From contig NZ_NOKT01000027.1 of the NCBI RefSeq assembly GCF_002237655.1, positions 61,678-125,677 of the forward strand: a stretch of DNA of 64,000 nt. The letters run 5' to 3'. The notes below the pieces were generated by a model. That model worked only from the letters and a program-made list of their open reading frames with translations, was not told the DNA's origin and did not search any database. Shown here in pieces: positions 41,037 to 48,949 of this stretch (its first letter is position 1; each line of letters starts with the position of its first letter). The translations under genes were made by a program, and so were the position numbers. This DNA is from Streptomyces sp. XY006. GTDB taxonomy: Bacteria > Actinomycetota > Actinomycetes > Streptomycetales > Streptomycetaceae.

Positions 41037-41390
41037 GTGCGCTTGTCCCGCCGAACGGCCTCACTGTCCCTCGCCGCCGTCGCTCTCGTGGTGACCCTGG
41101 CGTACGAGGCGGTGCCCCACGCGCGCGTGCCCGCCGGCGACGAGGAGTCGGCGGAGCCGTTCGGGGCCGCCTGCCGCATCCGGGTCACCAGCTCCACGGT
41201 GACGGCGTACTGCCACAACCCGTATCCGGAGACCGACCGCGTGAGCCTGCACGTCGAGTGCGCCCGCTGGTGGGACCTCGACACCGACAGCGCGCCGGTG
41301 GCGACCGCGCCCGCACAGACCGTGCGGCTGACCGGGCGCTGCTGGAAGGAGGTCGACGAGGTGTGGATCAGCCACCGGAAGGGGAGCTGA
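41037..41390 (+). CDS. Small secreted protein of unknown function
   Basis: A 117-aa protein with a signal peptide (RLSRRTASLSLAAVALVVTL, then AYEAVPHARV). The mature part has four Cys (FGAACRIRV, TAYCHNPY, HVECARWW, TGRCWKEV), likely two disulphides, and several Trp. GTG 41037 has a GAGGAGG site. Its 3' end overlaps the convergent GntR gene by 23 bases. Not recognised further. Confidence 0.8.
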   Translation: MRLSRRTASLSLAAVALVVTLAYEAVPHARVPAGDEESAEPFGAACRIRVTSSTVTAYCHNPYPETDRVSLHVECARWWDLDTDSAPVATAPAQTVRLTGRCWKEVDEVWISHRKGS

Positions 41391-42060
41391 TCCCGCCCAG
41401 GCGGCACAGGAACGGATAGCGCGCGGCCTCCGCCGCCGCCCGCTCCGCGTCGCCCGCGCGGATCGCGTCGAGCAGCCGTCCGTGATCCATGTGCGTCTCC
41501 GGCGTCAGCTCCTCGCCGACGTCCTCGCGCAGCCAGTCCCGCAGCACCTCGCCCAGGTCCGCGTACATGGCCGTCATCACGTCGTTGTGGGAGGCGGACA
41601 CCACGGCCAGGTGGAAGGTCGCGTCGGCGGTCACGAACGCCTCCTTCTCACCCGACTCCCAGGCCTCCTCGCGCCGCAGCAGCAGCGCGTCGAGCTGCTT
41701 GAGGTCCTTCTCCGTGCGCCGCTCGGCGGCCAGCCGGGCGGCAGCGGACTCCAGCGTGGAGCGCAGCTCGGCGATGTGCCGGGGATCGGCGTCGGCGAAC
41801 CGCCGCTGCATCACGCCCGCCAGCTCGCTCGTCGCCACGACGTACGTGCCCGAGCCCTGGCGGATGTCCAGCAGGCCGTTGTGCGAGAGGGCGCGGACGG
41901 CCTCACGGACGGTGTTGCGGGCGACACCGAGCTGCTCGACCAGTTCCGGCTCCGTCGGGATGCGAGAGCCGACCGGCCACTCGCCCGAGGTGATCTGGGC
42001 CCGCAGCGCGGCGATGACCTGCTCGGACAGGGCCGAACGTCGGGGATGGCTCAGGGGCAT
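41368..42060 (-). CDS. GntR-family (FadR/FCD subfamily) transcriptional regulator
   Basis: A 230-aa repressor-type protein. The winged helix spans residues about 10-75 (QVIAALRAQITSGEWPVGSR, then PTEPELVEQLGVARNTVREA and RQGSGTYV). The FCD ligand domain follows, with metal-binding type residues in ELRSTLESAAARLAAERR, ADATFHLAVVSASHND and THMDHGRLLDAIRAGD. It is divergent from the CynX/NimT-type MFS gene with 92 bases between starts, so that transporter is the probable target. GAAGGTGA precedes ATG 42060. Confidence 0.93.
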   Translation of the reverse strand: MPLSHPRRSALSEQVIAALRAQITSGEWPVGSRIPTEPELVEQLGVARNTVREAVRALSHNGLLDIRQGSGTYVVATSELAGVMQRRFADADPRHIAELRSTLESAAARLAAERRTEKDLKQLDALLLRREEAWESGEKEAFVTADATFHLAVVSASHNDVMTAMYADLGEVLRDWLREDVGEELTPETHMDHGRLLDAIRAGDAERAAAEAARYPFLCRLGGISSPSGG

Positions 42061-42114
42061 GGCTCACCTTCGCACGAACGGCGGCCCGGCGGGCGTCCGG
42101 GGGCCGGACAGGAG

Positions 42115-42145
42115 TGGACAGTCAATCATCCCATGATTCTATGAT
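42115..42145 (+). promoter_or_regulatory. Promoter of the MFS gene with possible GntR operator
   Basis: TGGACA (42115-42120) and a perfect TATGAT -10 (42140-42145) precede ATG 42153 by seven bases, so the MFS mRNA is probably leaderless. Imperfectly palindromic ATCCCATGATTCTATGATGG (42128-42147) covers the -10 box and could be the operator of the divergent GntR regulator. Confidence 0.5.
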
Positions 42146-42152
42146 GGGCCTC

Positions 42153-43592
42153 ATGGCTCGTGAGGAAACCCGGACGACGACGCGGACATCACCCCGGACG
42201 ACGACGGTCCCCAAGGTGCGCAGTTCTGCCGCGCACGGCAGCGAGGGACCGGGCGGTGCGTCCCCGCGCGCGTGGACGATGCGGCTGCTCGTCGCGGGCA
42301 TCGTGCTGTCCGCGCTGAACCTCCGCCCGGCCATCACCAGCCTCGGCGCCCTGCTGGAGGAGGTCCGCGACGGGCTCGGCATGAGCGGCAGCGTGGCCGG
42401 ACTGCTCACATCCGTCCCACCGCTGTGTTTCGCCGTCTTCGGCGTCATGGCCCCGCGGCTCGCCCGCCGCTTCGGCGCCGGCGCGGTGGTGTGCGCCGGC
42501 ATGGCCGCCATCGCCACCGGCCTGCTGCTGCGGCCGTACACCGGCGGCACGGCAGGCTTCCTGGCCGCCAGCGCCCTGGCGCTCATGGGCATCGCGGTCA
42601 GCAACGTCCTGATGCCGGTCATCGTCAAACACTGGTTCCCCGACCGCGTCGGTTCCATGACCGGCCTCTACTCCATGGCCCTCGCGCTCGGCACGGCCCT
42701 CGCGGCGGCGGTCACCGTGCCCCTCACCGACGCGCTCGGCGGCAGCTGGCAGTCGGGCCTGGCCCTGTGGGCGGCGCTGGCCGTGGCGGCGGTCCTGCCG
42801 TGGCTGCCGTTCGTCCGGGGCCGCGCGAGGATGCCCGGGGCGGGGGACAGGCCCGCGGAGCCGGCATCCGGCGGCGCGGCACCGGCACAGGCCGCCGACG
42901 GCCCCGGCACGCATGCTGCCGGCGCCGTGGAAGCCCGCGGTGCCTCCGCGGTGGAAGCTCGTGGTGCCTCCGCCGGGCCCGACGGGGCGCGCGCGGTTGC
43001 GGCGCCATTGCGGATCACCCGCAGCCGTACCGCCTGGGCCCTGGCCGTCTTCTTCGGCCTCCAGGCCACCGCCGCCTACATCACGATGGGCTGGATGGCG
43101 CAGATCTTCCGGGACGCCGGTGTCCCCGCCGGGACCGCGGGGCTGCTGCTGGCGGTCACCATGGTCATGGGCGTGCCCCTGGCCTTCGTGATACCCCGCC
43201 TGGCCACGCGGCTGCCGCACCAGGGCCCGATCGTGCTCGCCCTGGGCGTCTGCGGCCTCGCCGGCTACGCCGGGCTGTACCTCGCGCCCGCCGCCGGTGC
43301 CTGGGCCTGGGCCGTGCTGCTCGGCATCGCCAACTGCGCCTTCCCGCTCGCCCTGACCATGGTCGGCATGCGGGCGAAGACCGGGCCGGGCGTGGCCCAG
43401 CTGTCGGCGTTCGCGCAGAGCACCGGCTACCTGATCTCCATCCCCGGACCCCTCCTGGTCGGCGTCCTGTACCAGCACAGCGGCGGCTGGGGCCTGCCGA
43501 TCGCGCTGATGAGCGCTTTGATGATCCCGCAGATGGTGGTCGGCGTCCTGGCCGGCCGGGACCGCACCGTGGAGGACGAGGCGGGCCGCTGA
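42153..43592 (+). CDS. CynX/NimT-family MFS transporter
   Basis: A 479-aa major facilitator protein with about twelve helices. RLLVAGIVLSALNLRPAITS opens the first helix in the CynX/NimT manner. GSMTGLYSMALALGTALAAA and MGWMAQIFRDAGVPAGTAGL are further family parts. The central loop is long and Ala/Gly-rich with a duplicated VEARGASA unit. ATG 42153 was chosen from the promoter position (leaderless). Members export or import cyanate, nitroimidazole-like or other small molecules. Adjacent genes, the GntR regulator and a 38-aa membrane protein, probably act with it. Confidence 0.92.
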   Translation: MAREETRTTTRTSPRTTTVPKVRSSAAHGSEGPGGASPRAWTMRLLVAGIVLSALNLRPAITSLGALLEEVRDGLGMSGSVAGLLTSVPPLCFAVFGVMAPRLARRFGAGAVVCAGMAAIATGLLLRPYTGGTAGFLAASALALMGIAVSNVLMPVIVKHWFPDRVGSMTGLYSMALALGTALAAAVTVPLTDALGGSWQSGLALWAALAVAAVLPWLPFVRGRARMPGAGDRPAEPASGGAAPAQAADGPGTHAAGAVEARGASAVEARGASAGPDGARAVAAPLRITRSRTAWALAVFFGLQATAAYITMGWMAQIFRDAGVPAGTAGLLLAVTMVMGVPLAFVIPRLATRLPHQGPIVLALGVCGLAGYAGLYLAPAAGAWAWAVLLGIANCAFPLALTMVGMRAKTGPGVAQLSAFAQSTGYLISIPGPLLVGVLYQHSGGWGLPIALMSALMIPQMVVGVLAGRDRTVEDEAGR

Positions 43593-43650
43593 GCCGCCGG
43601 GGCCCGACCCCGGGGCGCGCGGCACACCGGGCGGGTGCGAGACTTGCCCC

Positions 43651-43767
43651 ATGCCAGTGCTCGACCCGAATCCCCAGCACGGTCAGAAGAAGATGCTGCT
43701 CGTGTTCGGCGCCTTCTTCGCGATCTTCATCGTCATCGCCGTCATCGCGTCCATCGCCTCGCCCTGA
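43651..43767 (+). CDS. 38-aa transporter-associated membrane peptide (SGM_5486 family)
   Basis: A very small gene: PVLDPNPQHGQKKMLLVFGA, then FFAIFIVIAVIASIASP. A polar head is followed by one hydrophobic helix. It lies 58 bases after the MFS gene on the same strand. It matches the small family I recall as SGM_5486 transporter-associated proteins, always next to such MFS genes. It may be a single-helix partner of the transporter. ATG 43651; no strong ribosome binding site is seen. Confidence 0.78.
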   Translation: MPVLDPNPQHGQKKMLLVFGAFFAIFIVIAVIASIASP

Positions 43768-43933
43768 TCCGGCGCCCGCACCCCCGGGTGGGGCTAGCCC
43801 CCCTGTCCCCTAGGGGGTGAGGCTCAGGGTCAAGTGGGTGGATCACCGGATGGGTTGGCGTCCGCGGATTCCGTAGCTTCGAGATGTGACCACGCCAGGC
43901 GGGTCACCGACCACTCGAAGAGCGGAGGCAGAC

Positions 43934-44140
43934 ATGTCGGCTCCTGTGCACACCCGGCCCCACCCGGCGACCCGGGCCGGTGCCGACGGCCGTCTGCCCT
44001 GGTGGGCCCTCGCCCTGCCCGCGCTCGCCTTCACGGCCCTGCTCCTGCTGATCCTGCACCCGTCCGACGCGCACGCGGCCGCGGGTGATCCCGCGATCAC
44101 CCACCTCGTCGAGCGGATCCAGCAGCTGACGGCCCGCTGA
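43934..44140 (+). CDS. Small single-helix membrane protein, unknown
   Basis: A 68-aa protein: polar N-terminus (SAPVHTRPHPATRAGADGR), one hydrophobic helix (LPWWALALPALAFTALLLLI), then LHPSDAHAAAGDPAITHLVE and a short C-terminal helix. ATG 43934 follows a GGAGG site; a GTG at 43886 is in frame but less well placed. It could be a secreted peptide if DAHAAA is cleaved. Function unknown. Confidence 0.7.
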   Translation: MSAPVHTRPHPATRAGADGRLPWWALALPALAFTALLLLILHPSDAHAAAGDPAITHLVERIQQLTAR

Positions 44141-44205
44141 GCACGGCCGGAGCCGGTGGTCAACTCCCTGCGCCCTGTGGCGTGTTTCATGCGAAGCTGG
44201 ATCTC

Positions 44206-44724
44206 ATGAGCGTCGCAGAACCCCGCAGGATTGTCCTCTTCCGCCATGCGAAAGCCGACTGGCCGCAGGTGACCGATCACGAGCGTCCGCTCGCCGACCG
44301 GGGCCGTATGGACGCGGCGGAGGCCGGGCGCAGGCTCGCCGACACCGGCATCGCCTTCGACCTGGCCCTGTGCTCCACGGCGGTCCGCACCCGGGAGACC
44401 TGGAAGCTGGCCGTCCAGGAGTTCCCACAGCGGCCGAAAACCGTCTACGAGGAGCGGATCTACGAGGCCTCGCCGGGTGAGCTGATCGCCGTGCTCAACG
44501 AGACCCCCGACGACGCGCAGGACCTCCTCATGATCGGCCACAACCCGGGCATCCAGGGCCTCGCCGACGTCCTGGCGGGCTCGGCCGAGGGCGACGCCCG
44601 TGAGCGGATGGCCCGCCGCGGGTTCCCTGCCGCCGCCTTCGCCGTGCTGTCGTTCACGGGCTCGTGGAAGAGCCTGGAGCCGGGCGTGGCCACGCTGCGG
44701 GACTACTGGGCACCGGCCGAGTGA
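44206..44724 (+). CDS. sixA: SixA-type histidine phosphatase
   Basis: A 172-aa phosphohistidine/phosphoglycerate-mutase-fold protein. The catalytic His is in IVLFRHAKADWP (the RHG variant typical of SixA). Other active-site residues are in LCSTAVRTRETW, YEASPGELI and LMIGHNPGIQGLADVLAG (second His). SixA removes phosphate from histidine in phosphorelay proteins in E. coli; the Streptomyces substrate is not known. ATG 44206 was chosen. A strong terminator lies 75 bases after the stop. Confidence 0.93.
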   Translation: MSVAEPRRIVLFRHAKADWPQVTDHERPLADRGRMDAAEAGRRLADTGIAFDLALCSTAVRTRETWKLAVQEFPQRPKTVYEERIYEASPGELIAVLNETPDDAQDLLMIGHNPGIQGLADVLAGSAEGDARERMARRGFPAAAFAVLSFTGSWKSLEPGVATLRDYWAPAE

Positions 44725-44798
44725 CCACCCGCTCCGCGTGAGCGGGACGGCCCGACCGGTGTGACCTCCGTGGGTACGAGCCCGGCGCCCGACCGGCG

Positions 44799-44832
44799 CC
44801 GCCCCCTCCCGGACGGGTCCGGGAGGGGGCGG
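44799..44832. terminator. Bidirectional terminator between sixA and serB
   Basis: Perfect 15-bp stem (44799-44813 with 44818-44832) and a 4-base loop between convergent genes. Confidence 0.85.
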
Positions 44833-44899
44833 AAAGGCCAGGGCCAGTACGGACGGGATCCGGAGGTTCGGTTCGGTCTATACGGGCGGTTCGGGCTGT

Positions 44900-46138
44900 T
44901 CAGGCGGTGTCGACCGTGTCCGCCGCCTCGACCTCTTCGCGCGTGATGCCCAGCAGGTACAGCACCGTGTCGAGGAAGGGGAAGTTCACCGCGGCGTGCG
45001 CGGCCTCGCGCACCACCGGCTTGGCGTTGAAGGCCACCCCCAGACCGGCCGCGTTCAGCATGTCCAGGTCGTTCGCGCCGTCACCGATCGCCACCGTCTG
45101 CGACAGCGGCACGCCCGCCTCGGCCGCGAACCGGCGCAGCAGCCGCGCCTTGCCCGCGCGGTCGACGATCTCGCCGGTCACCTTGCCCGTGAGCCGGCCG
45201 TCGACGATCTCCAGCGTGTTGGCCTGGGCGAAGTCCAGCCCCAGCCGCTCCTTCAGGTCGTCCGTGACCTGCGTGAAACCGCCCGAGACCACGCCCACTT
45301 GGTAGCCCAGCCGCTTCAGCGTGCGGATCAGCGTGCGCGCGCCCGGCGTCAGACGCACCTCGCTGCGCACCTTGTCCACGACGGAGGCGTCCAGGCCCTC
45401 CAGCAGCGCCACACGCGCGTGCAGGGACTGCTCGAAGTCCAGCTCCCCGCGCATCGCGGCCGCCGTCACCTCGGCGACCTTGTCCTCGCAGCCGGCGTGC
45501 GCGGCGAACAGCTCGATGACCTCGTCCTGGATGAGCGTCGAGTCGACGTCCATGACGACCAGGCGCTGCGCGCGCCGGTAGAGGCCGGCGGCGACCACCG
45601 CCACGTCGATGCCGAGCTTCGCCGCGTCGGTCACCAGGGCGGTGCGCAGCGGCTCGGTCTCCACGCCGGAGACGGCGAACTCGACCGCGGTCACGGGGTA
45701 CTTGGCGAGGCGGAAGATTCGGTCGATGTTGCCGCCGGTCTTGGTGATCCGGGCGGCGATCGCCGCGGTGGCCTCCGCGGTGAGCGGGTGCCCGAGGACG
45801 GTGACCAGGGAGCGGCCCAGGCCGCGCGGCCGGTTGTCGCCGAGGCCGGAGATGATCTCCGCCTGCATCTTCATCGACTCGGCCCAGCTGTGGACGGTCG
45901 CCCGCAGGCCTCCCTCCAGGCCGGGGGGCGGCTCGGTCACGAGCGCGCACAGCACCATGCGGCCACGGGTGACGACCTGCTCGATGTCGACGACGTCGAC
46001 GGAGTAGGCGGCGAGGGTGTCGAAGAGGCCGGCCGTGATGCCGGGCCTGTCCTTGCCGAAGATCTTGACCAGCAGGGTGGGGACGTCGGCGGGGACGTCG
46101 GCAGGAACATCGGAAGACGAGGTCTGCGAAGCGCTCAT
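44900..46138 (-). CDS. serB: Phosphoserine phosphatase SerB with N-terminal ACT domains
   Basis: A 412-aa enzyme for the last step of serine synthesis. Two ACT modules (about 20-100 and 110-185; TLLVKIFGKDRPGITAGLFD and SLVTVLGHPLTAEATAAIAA) should sense an amino acid, probably serine. The HAD domain has the nucleophile Asp in VVMDVDSTLIQDEVIELFA near 194. QVGVVSGGFTQVTDDL follows, then TVAIGDGANDLDMLNAAGLG. The N-terminus contains a small DVPADVPADVP repeat. ATG 46138 was chosen. Confidence 0.95.
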   Translation of the reverse strand: MSASQTSSSDVPADVPADVPTLLVKIFGKDRPGITAGLFDTLAAYSVDVVDIEQVVTRGRMVLCALVTEPPPGLEGGLRATVHSWAESMKMQAEIISGLGDNRPRGLGRSLVTVLGHPLTAEATAAIAARITKTGGNIDRIFRLAKYPVTAVEFAVSGVETEPLRTALVTDAAKLGIDVAVVAAGLYRRAQRLVVMDVDSTLIQDEVIELFAAHAGCEDKVAEVTAAAMRGELDFEQSLHARVALLEGLDASVVDKVRSEVRLTPGARTLIRTLKRLGYQVGVVSGGFTQVTDDLKERLGLDFAQANTLEIVDGRLTGKVTGEIVDRAGKARLLRRFAAEAGVPLSQTVAIGDGANDLDMLNAAGLGVAFNAKPVVREAAHAAVNFPFLDTVLYLLGITREEVEAADTVDTA

Positions 46139-46282
46139 GGTGGTTCCACCGTATCCGGCAGGTGCCTCGCACCGCCCCTGAGGTCCGCCTGGCGGACAGC
46201 GAACAGTGGGTGTCAGCCGGGTGGCGTGGACCTTGCGTACGAGGGCCGGGAGGCGCGGGCCGGAGCCGTGGACCGGCGGGCC

Positions 46283-48721
46283 TCACCGGCCGCCGCGTGG
46301 TGTGCGCGGCGGTGGCGGAGGGGGCGGCGGGGGCGGAGGCCACTCGTCCGGCCGGGAGGGCGGACCGTTCCCGTTCCCCGGCCCGCGAGACTGCCGGGGC
46401 CCGCGCGGGGGCGGCCCGACGGGCCGGACGACCGTGGGGGCGCCGTAGATGTCGCCCTCGTCTGGGTCCTCGTCCGGGGCGAGGGAGTCGTCCTCCGGGG
46501 CGGCGGACCGGCCTTCCGAGGCGGAGGACCGGCCCTCCGGGGTGGCCGAGGCGGCGGAGTGGGCCCCTGGAGTACCGGAGGGATCTGGCGGCGTACCGGA
46601 GGGATCCTGTGGGGTGGCGGAGGGGCCCTGCGGGGTGGCGGAGGAGTCCCTCCGGGGAGCGGAGTGGTCACCTGGCCGAGCGTCCTCCGGCTCCCGCAGT
46701 TCGTCGGGGACGCGCAGGTAGGGGTTGGTGGCCGGGTTCGGCGGACGGTAGGGCACCCCCGGCGCGTAGGGCCCGGACTCCTCGCCGTGCGCCGCCGCCT
46801 CACGGCCGGCTGTGCCAGGTCCCCCGGGACGCCCGGCGTCGTGCCTCGGGGGAGAGGTGCTTCCCCGGGATCCCGTCCACCCTGCCCCCGCCTGACCGCC
46901 CTCCGGCCCGGACGGCCCGGCGCCCTCGCGGTACCCCTGGGGCGTCACACCGGCCCAGGGTCCCGCCGCACCACCACCGGCCCCCGGGCCTCCCGCACCA
47001 CCTGCTCCCGGCCCCGCCCCTGGCCCTTCCTCAGACCGTCCCCCAGGCCCGAGCCGCCCGGCGCCCCTGTCGTACCCCGGCCACGCCCCACCGCCCACGC
47101 GCCCCGCCGGCCCAGGACCCGTGCCGCCCCCGTCATACGCCCCCGCGAAGCCACCCGCCGCCTCCGAAACGGACCCTGACACCGACCCTGACACCGACCC
47201 TGACACCGACCCTGCCCCCGACCCAGGCCCGTCACCCTCTCCACGCCCCCGGCCCTCCGCGGCCAGTGCCAGGGCGGTGGCCGATCGTCCCGCCACCCCG
47301 AAGGCCCAGGCCAGCAAGGCCCCCGCGCCTCCGGCACCCGCGCCCCACACCGCGCCCAGGAGCAGGGCCATGCCGAGGTGGCCGTGCAGGTCGAGGCCCG
47401 CGCCGAACGCGTCGAAGCCGAGGACGGACAGGGACGCGGTGACGGACACGTCCGTGAGCCAGGCCAGCAGCGGCAGGGCGAGCCCGGTCGCCGCCCCCAG
47501 CCGCAGCGCGCACCGGCCCGCGAAGGCGAAAGCCCCCGAGGCCCTCAGCGCCCCCGATCCGCCGGACGCGCCCAACCCGACCGGCAAGCCCGACCCGACC
47601 GACCCGCCCCGCACCGCCCGCGCCCGCACAACCGGCGTCCGCACCGCCGTCAGCACCCCGCCCAGCAGCATCATCAGTGCCGCCGCCACCCCGAGCAGCC
47701 AGACCCGTTGGTCCAGCTCGGCCAGTCGTCCCAGCGTCACCGGCCGGTCCGTGCCGGAGCCGAGCAGGTCGTCCAGGGGGTCCGGCAGGAAGCGGGTCAG
47801 CTCACCCGTGGCCCGGCCGTCCCACGGCACGAACAGGCCCAGCGGGACGCCCAGCCACACCCCGTTCGGCGCCCCGAGCAGCGCCGCCCCGGCGACGCGG
47901 CGCGGATGGTCGTCGCCGGCCGCCGCGTACGCCGCCGCCGCGAGCCCCGCCGCCACGGCCACCAGCAGCACGGTCACCACCGCGGACGCCGCCGGCCGCA
48001 CGACCCGGTGCACGGCCTCCCAGCCCGGCGGCAGGGGAGTACGGCGGGACGCCAGCAGGGCGATGGCGAGGATCCCGGCAGACCACCCGAGCCCGCCGAG
48101 CAGCGTCGGCGCCGTGTCCACCGTGAAGCCCACGGCCGCCTGCGCGTCGACCAGCTCACCGAGCCGGTCCGGCAGCAGCCCTCCGATGTCCCCGAGCCCC
48201 GGGACCTCGATGCCCCCGCCTCCCCCGGGCATGTCGTCCAGACCCAGCGACCCGCCGTCGATCGTGATCACATCGTGTCCCGCCCAGGCCAGCCCGCCCA
48301 GCATGGCCACGAACAGCGCGACCACCGCGCCCGCACGCGCGAGGAGTTCGGCCGGTGCGATCACAACTCCCGCCGCCCGCAAGGACCGCAGGAAGAACCA
48401 CGACAGCAGCACCGCGCCGACCAGGCTGACGCCCAGTGGCGTGATCTCGATGGCTGTGTCCGCCTCCGCGCCCGTCAGGCCGAACGCCGACACGTCACCG
48501 GACGGCGTGACCGACCCACCCGCCGCGAGCGCCACCACCGCCGCGGTCATCGGCCCCAACGAGCCCGCCGCGTCCGCCTCCAGCAGCCGCAGGCCCAGCG
48601 CGGCCGTCCCGGCCATCCCGATCAACGCCCAGCTCACCGCGGCGACGGCGGACATCAGCACGTCCCCCCACGGCACGCGCGCACCGTCCCTCGCCGACTC
48701 CGCACCTGTCGCAGCACCCAT
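46283..48721 (-). CDS. Streptophobe family membrane protein
   Basis: An 812-aa protein restricted to Streptomyces and relatives. The first 480 residues carry many hydrophobic helices (VLMSAVAAVSWALIGMAGTA, ITPLGVSLVGAVLLSWFFLR, VVTVLLVAVAAGLAAAAYAA and others). The C-terminal 330 residues are Gly/Pro/Ser-rich and disordered, with short repeats (SVSG four times; ATPQxPS/GTPxDPS units; a run of Pro near the end). It is divergent from the FHA-ABC exporter gene. Function unknown; the shared promoter region suggests an envelope or export context. Confidence 0.85.
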   Translation of the reverse strand: MGAATGAESARDGARVPWGDVLMSAVAAVSWALIGMAGTAALGLRLLEADAAGSLGPMTAAVVALAAGGSVTPSGDVSAFGLTGAEADTAIEITPLGVSLVGAVLLSWFFLRSLRAAGVVIAPAELLARAGAVVALFVAMLGGLAWAGHDVITIDGGSLGLDDMPGGGGGIEVPGLGDIGGLLPDRLGELVDAQAAVGFTVDTAPTLLGGLGWSAGILAIALLASRRTPLPPGWEAVHRVVRPAASAVVTVLLVAVAAGLAAAAYAAAGDDHPRRVAGAALLGAPNGVWLGVPLGLFVPWDGRATGELTRFLPDPLDDLLGSGTDRPVTLGRLAELDQRVWLLGVAAALMMLLGGVLTAVRTPVVRARAVRGGSVGSGLPVGLGASGGSGALRASGAFAFAGRCALRLGAATGLALPLLAWLTDVSVTASLSVLGFDAFGAGLDLHGHLGMALLLGAVWGAGAGGAGALLAWAFGVAGRSATALALAAEGRGRGEGDGPGSGAGSVSGSVSGSVSGSVSEAAGGFAGAYDGGGTGPGPAGRVGGGAWPGYDRGAGRLGPGGRSEEGPGAGPGAGGAGGPGAGGGAAGPWAGVTPQGYREGAGPSGPEGGQAGAGWTGSRGSTSPPRHDAGRPGGPGTAGREAAAHGEESGPYAPGVPYRPPNPATNPYLRVPDELREPEDARPGDHSAPRRDSSATPQGPSATPQDPSGTPPDPSGTPGAHSAASATPEGRSSASEGRSAAPEDDSLAPDEDPDEGDIYGAPTVVRPVGPPPRGPRQSRGPGNGNGPPSRPDEWPPPPPPPPPPPRTPRGGR

Positions 48722-48949
48722 GGCAGACCCCCCGATCCGCTACGCGGCGGAACACCGCGCATGTCCCCCTCGCGTCGAAATACCACTCTCCGGTCCGTTT
48801 TCAACCCCGTCAACGGAATCGGCCGACGCGTCCGCGTGCGCTCATCACAAGGCCCGACTTTCGGTCAGGGGGCCGCTCCTGAAATAGTTCCCCCCGATGT
48901 TCGACATCCCTAGACTCCCCATGTCGGGGGTAACTCGGGGGACAACTCA

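Noticed and set aside
47165..47222. Selfish repeat in the streptophobe gene
   Set aside because: The four 12-bp units encode in-frame SVSG repeats in a disordered tail, so ordinary codon-level repeat expansion explains them.
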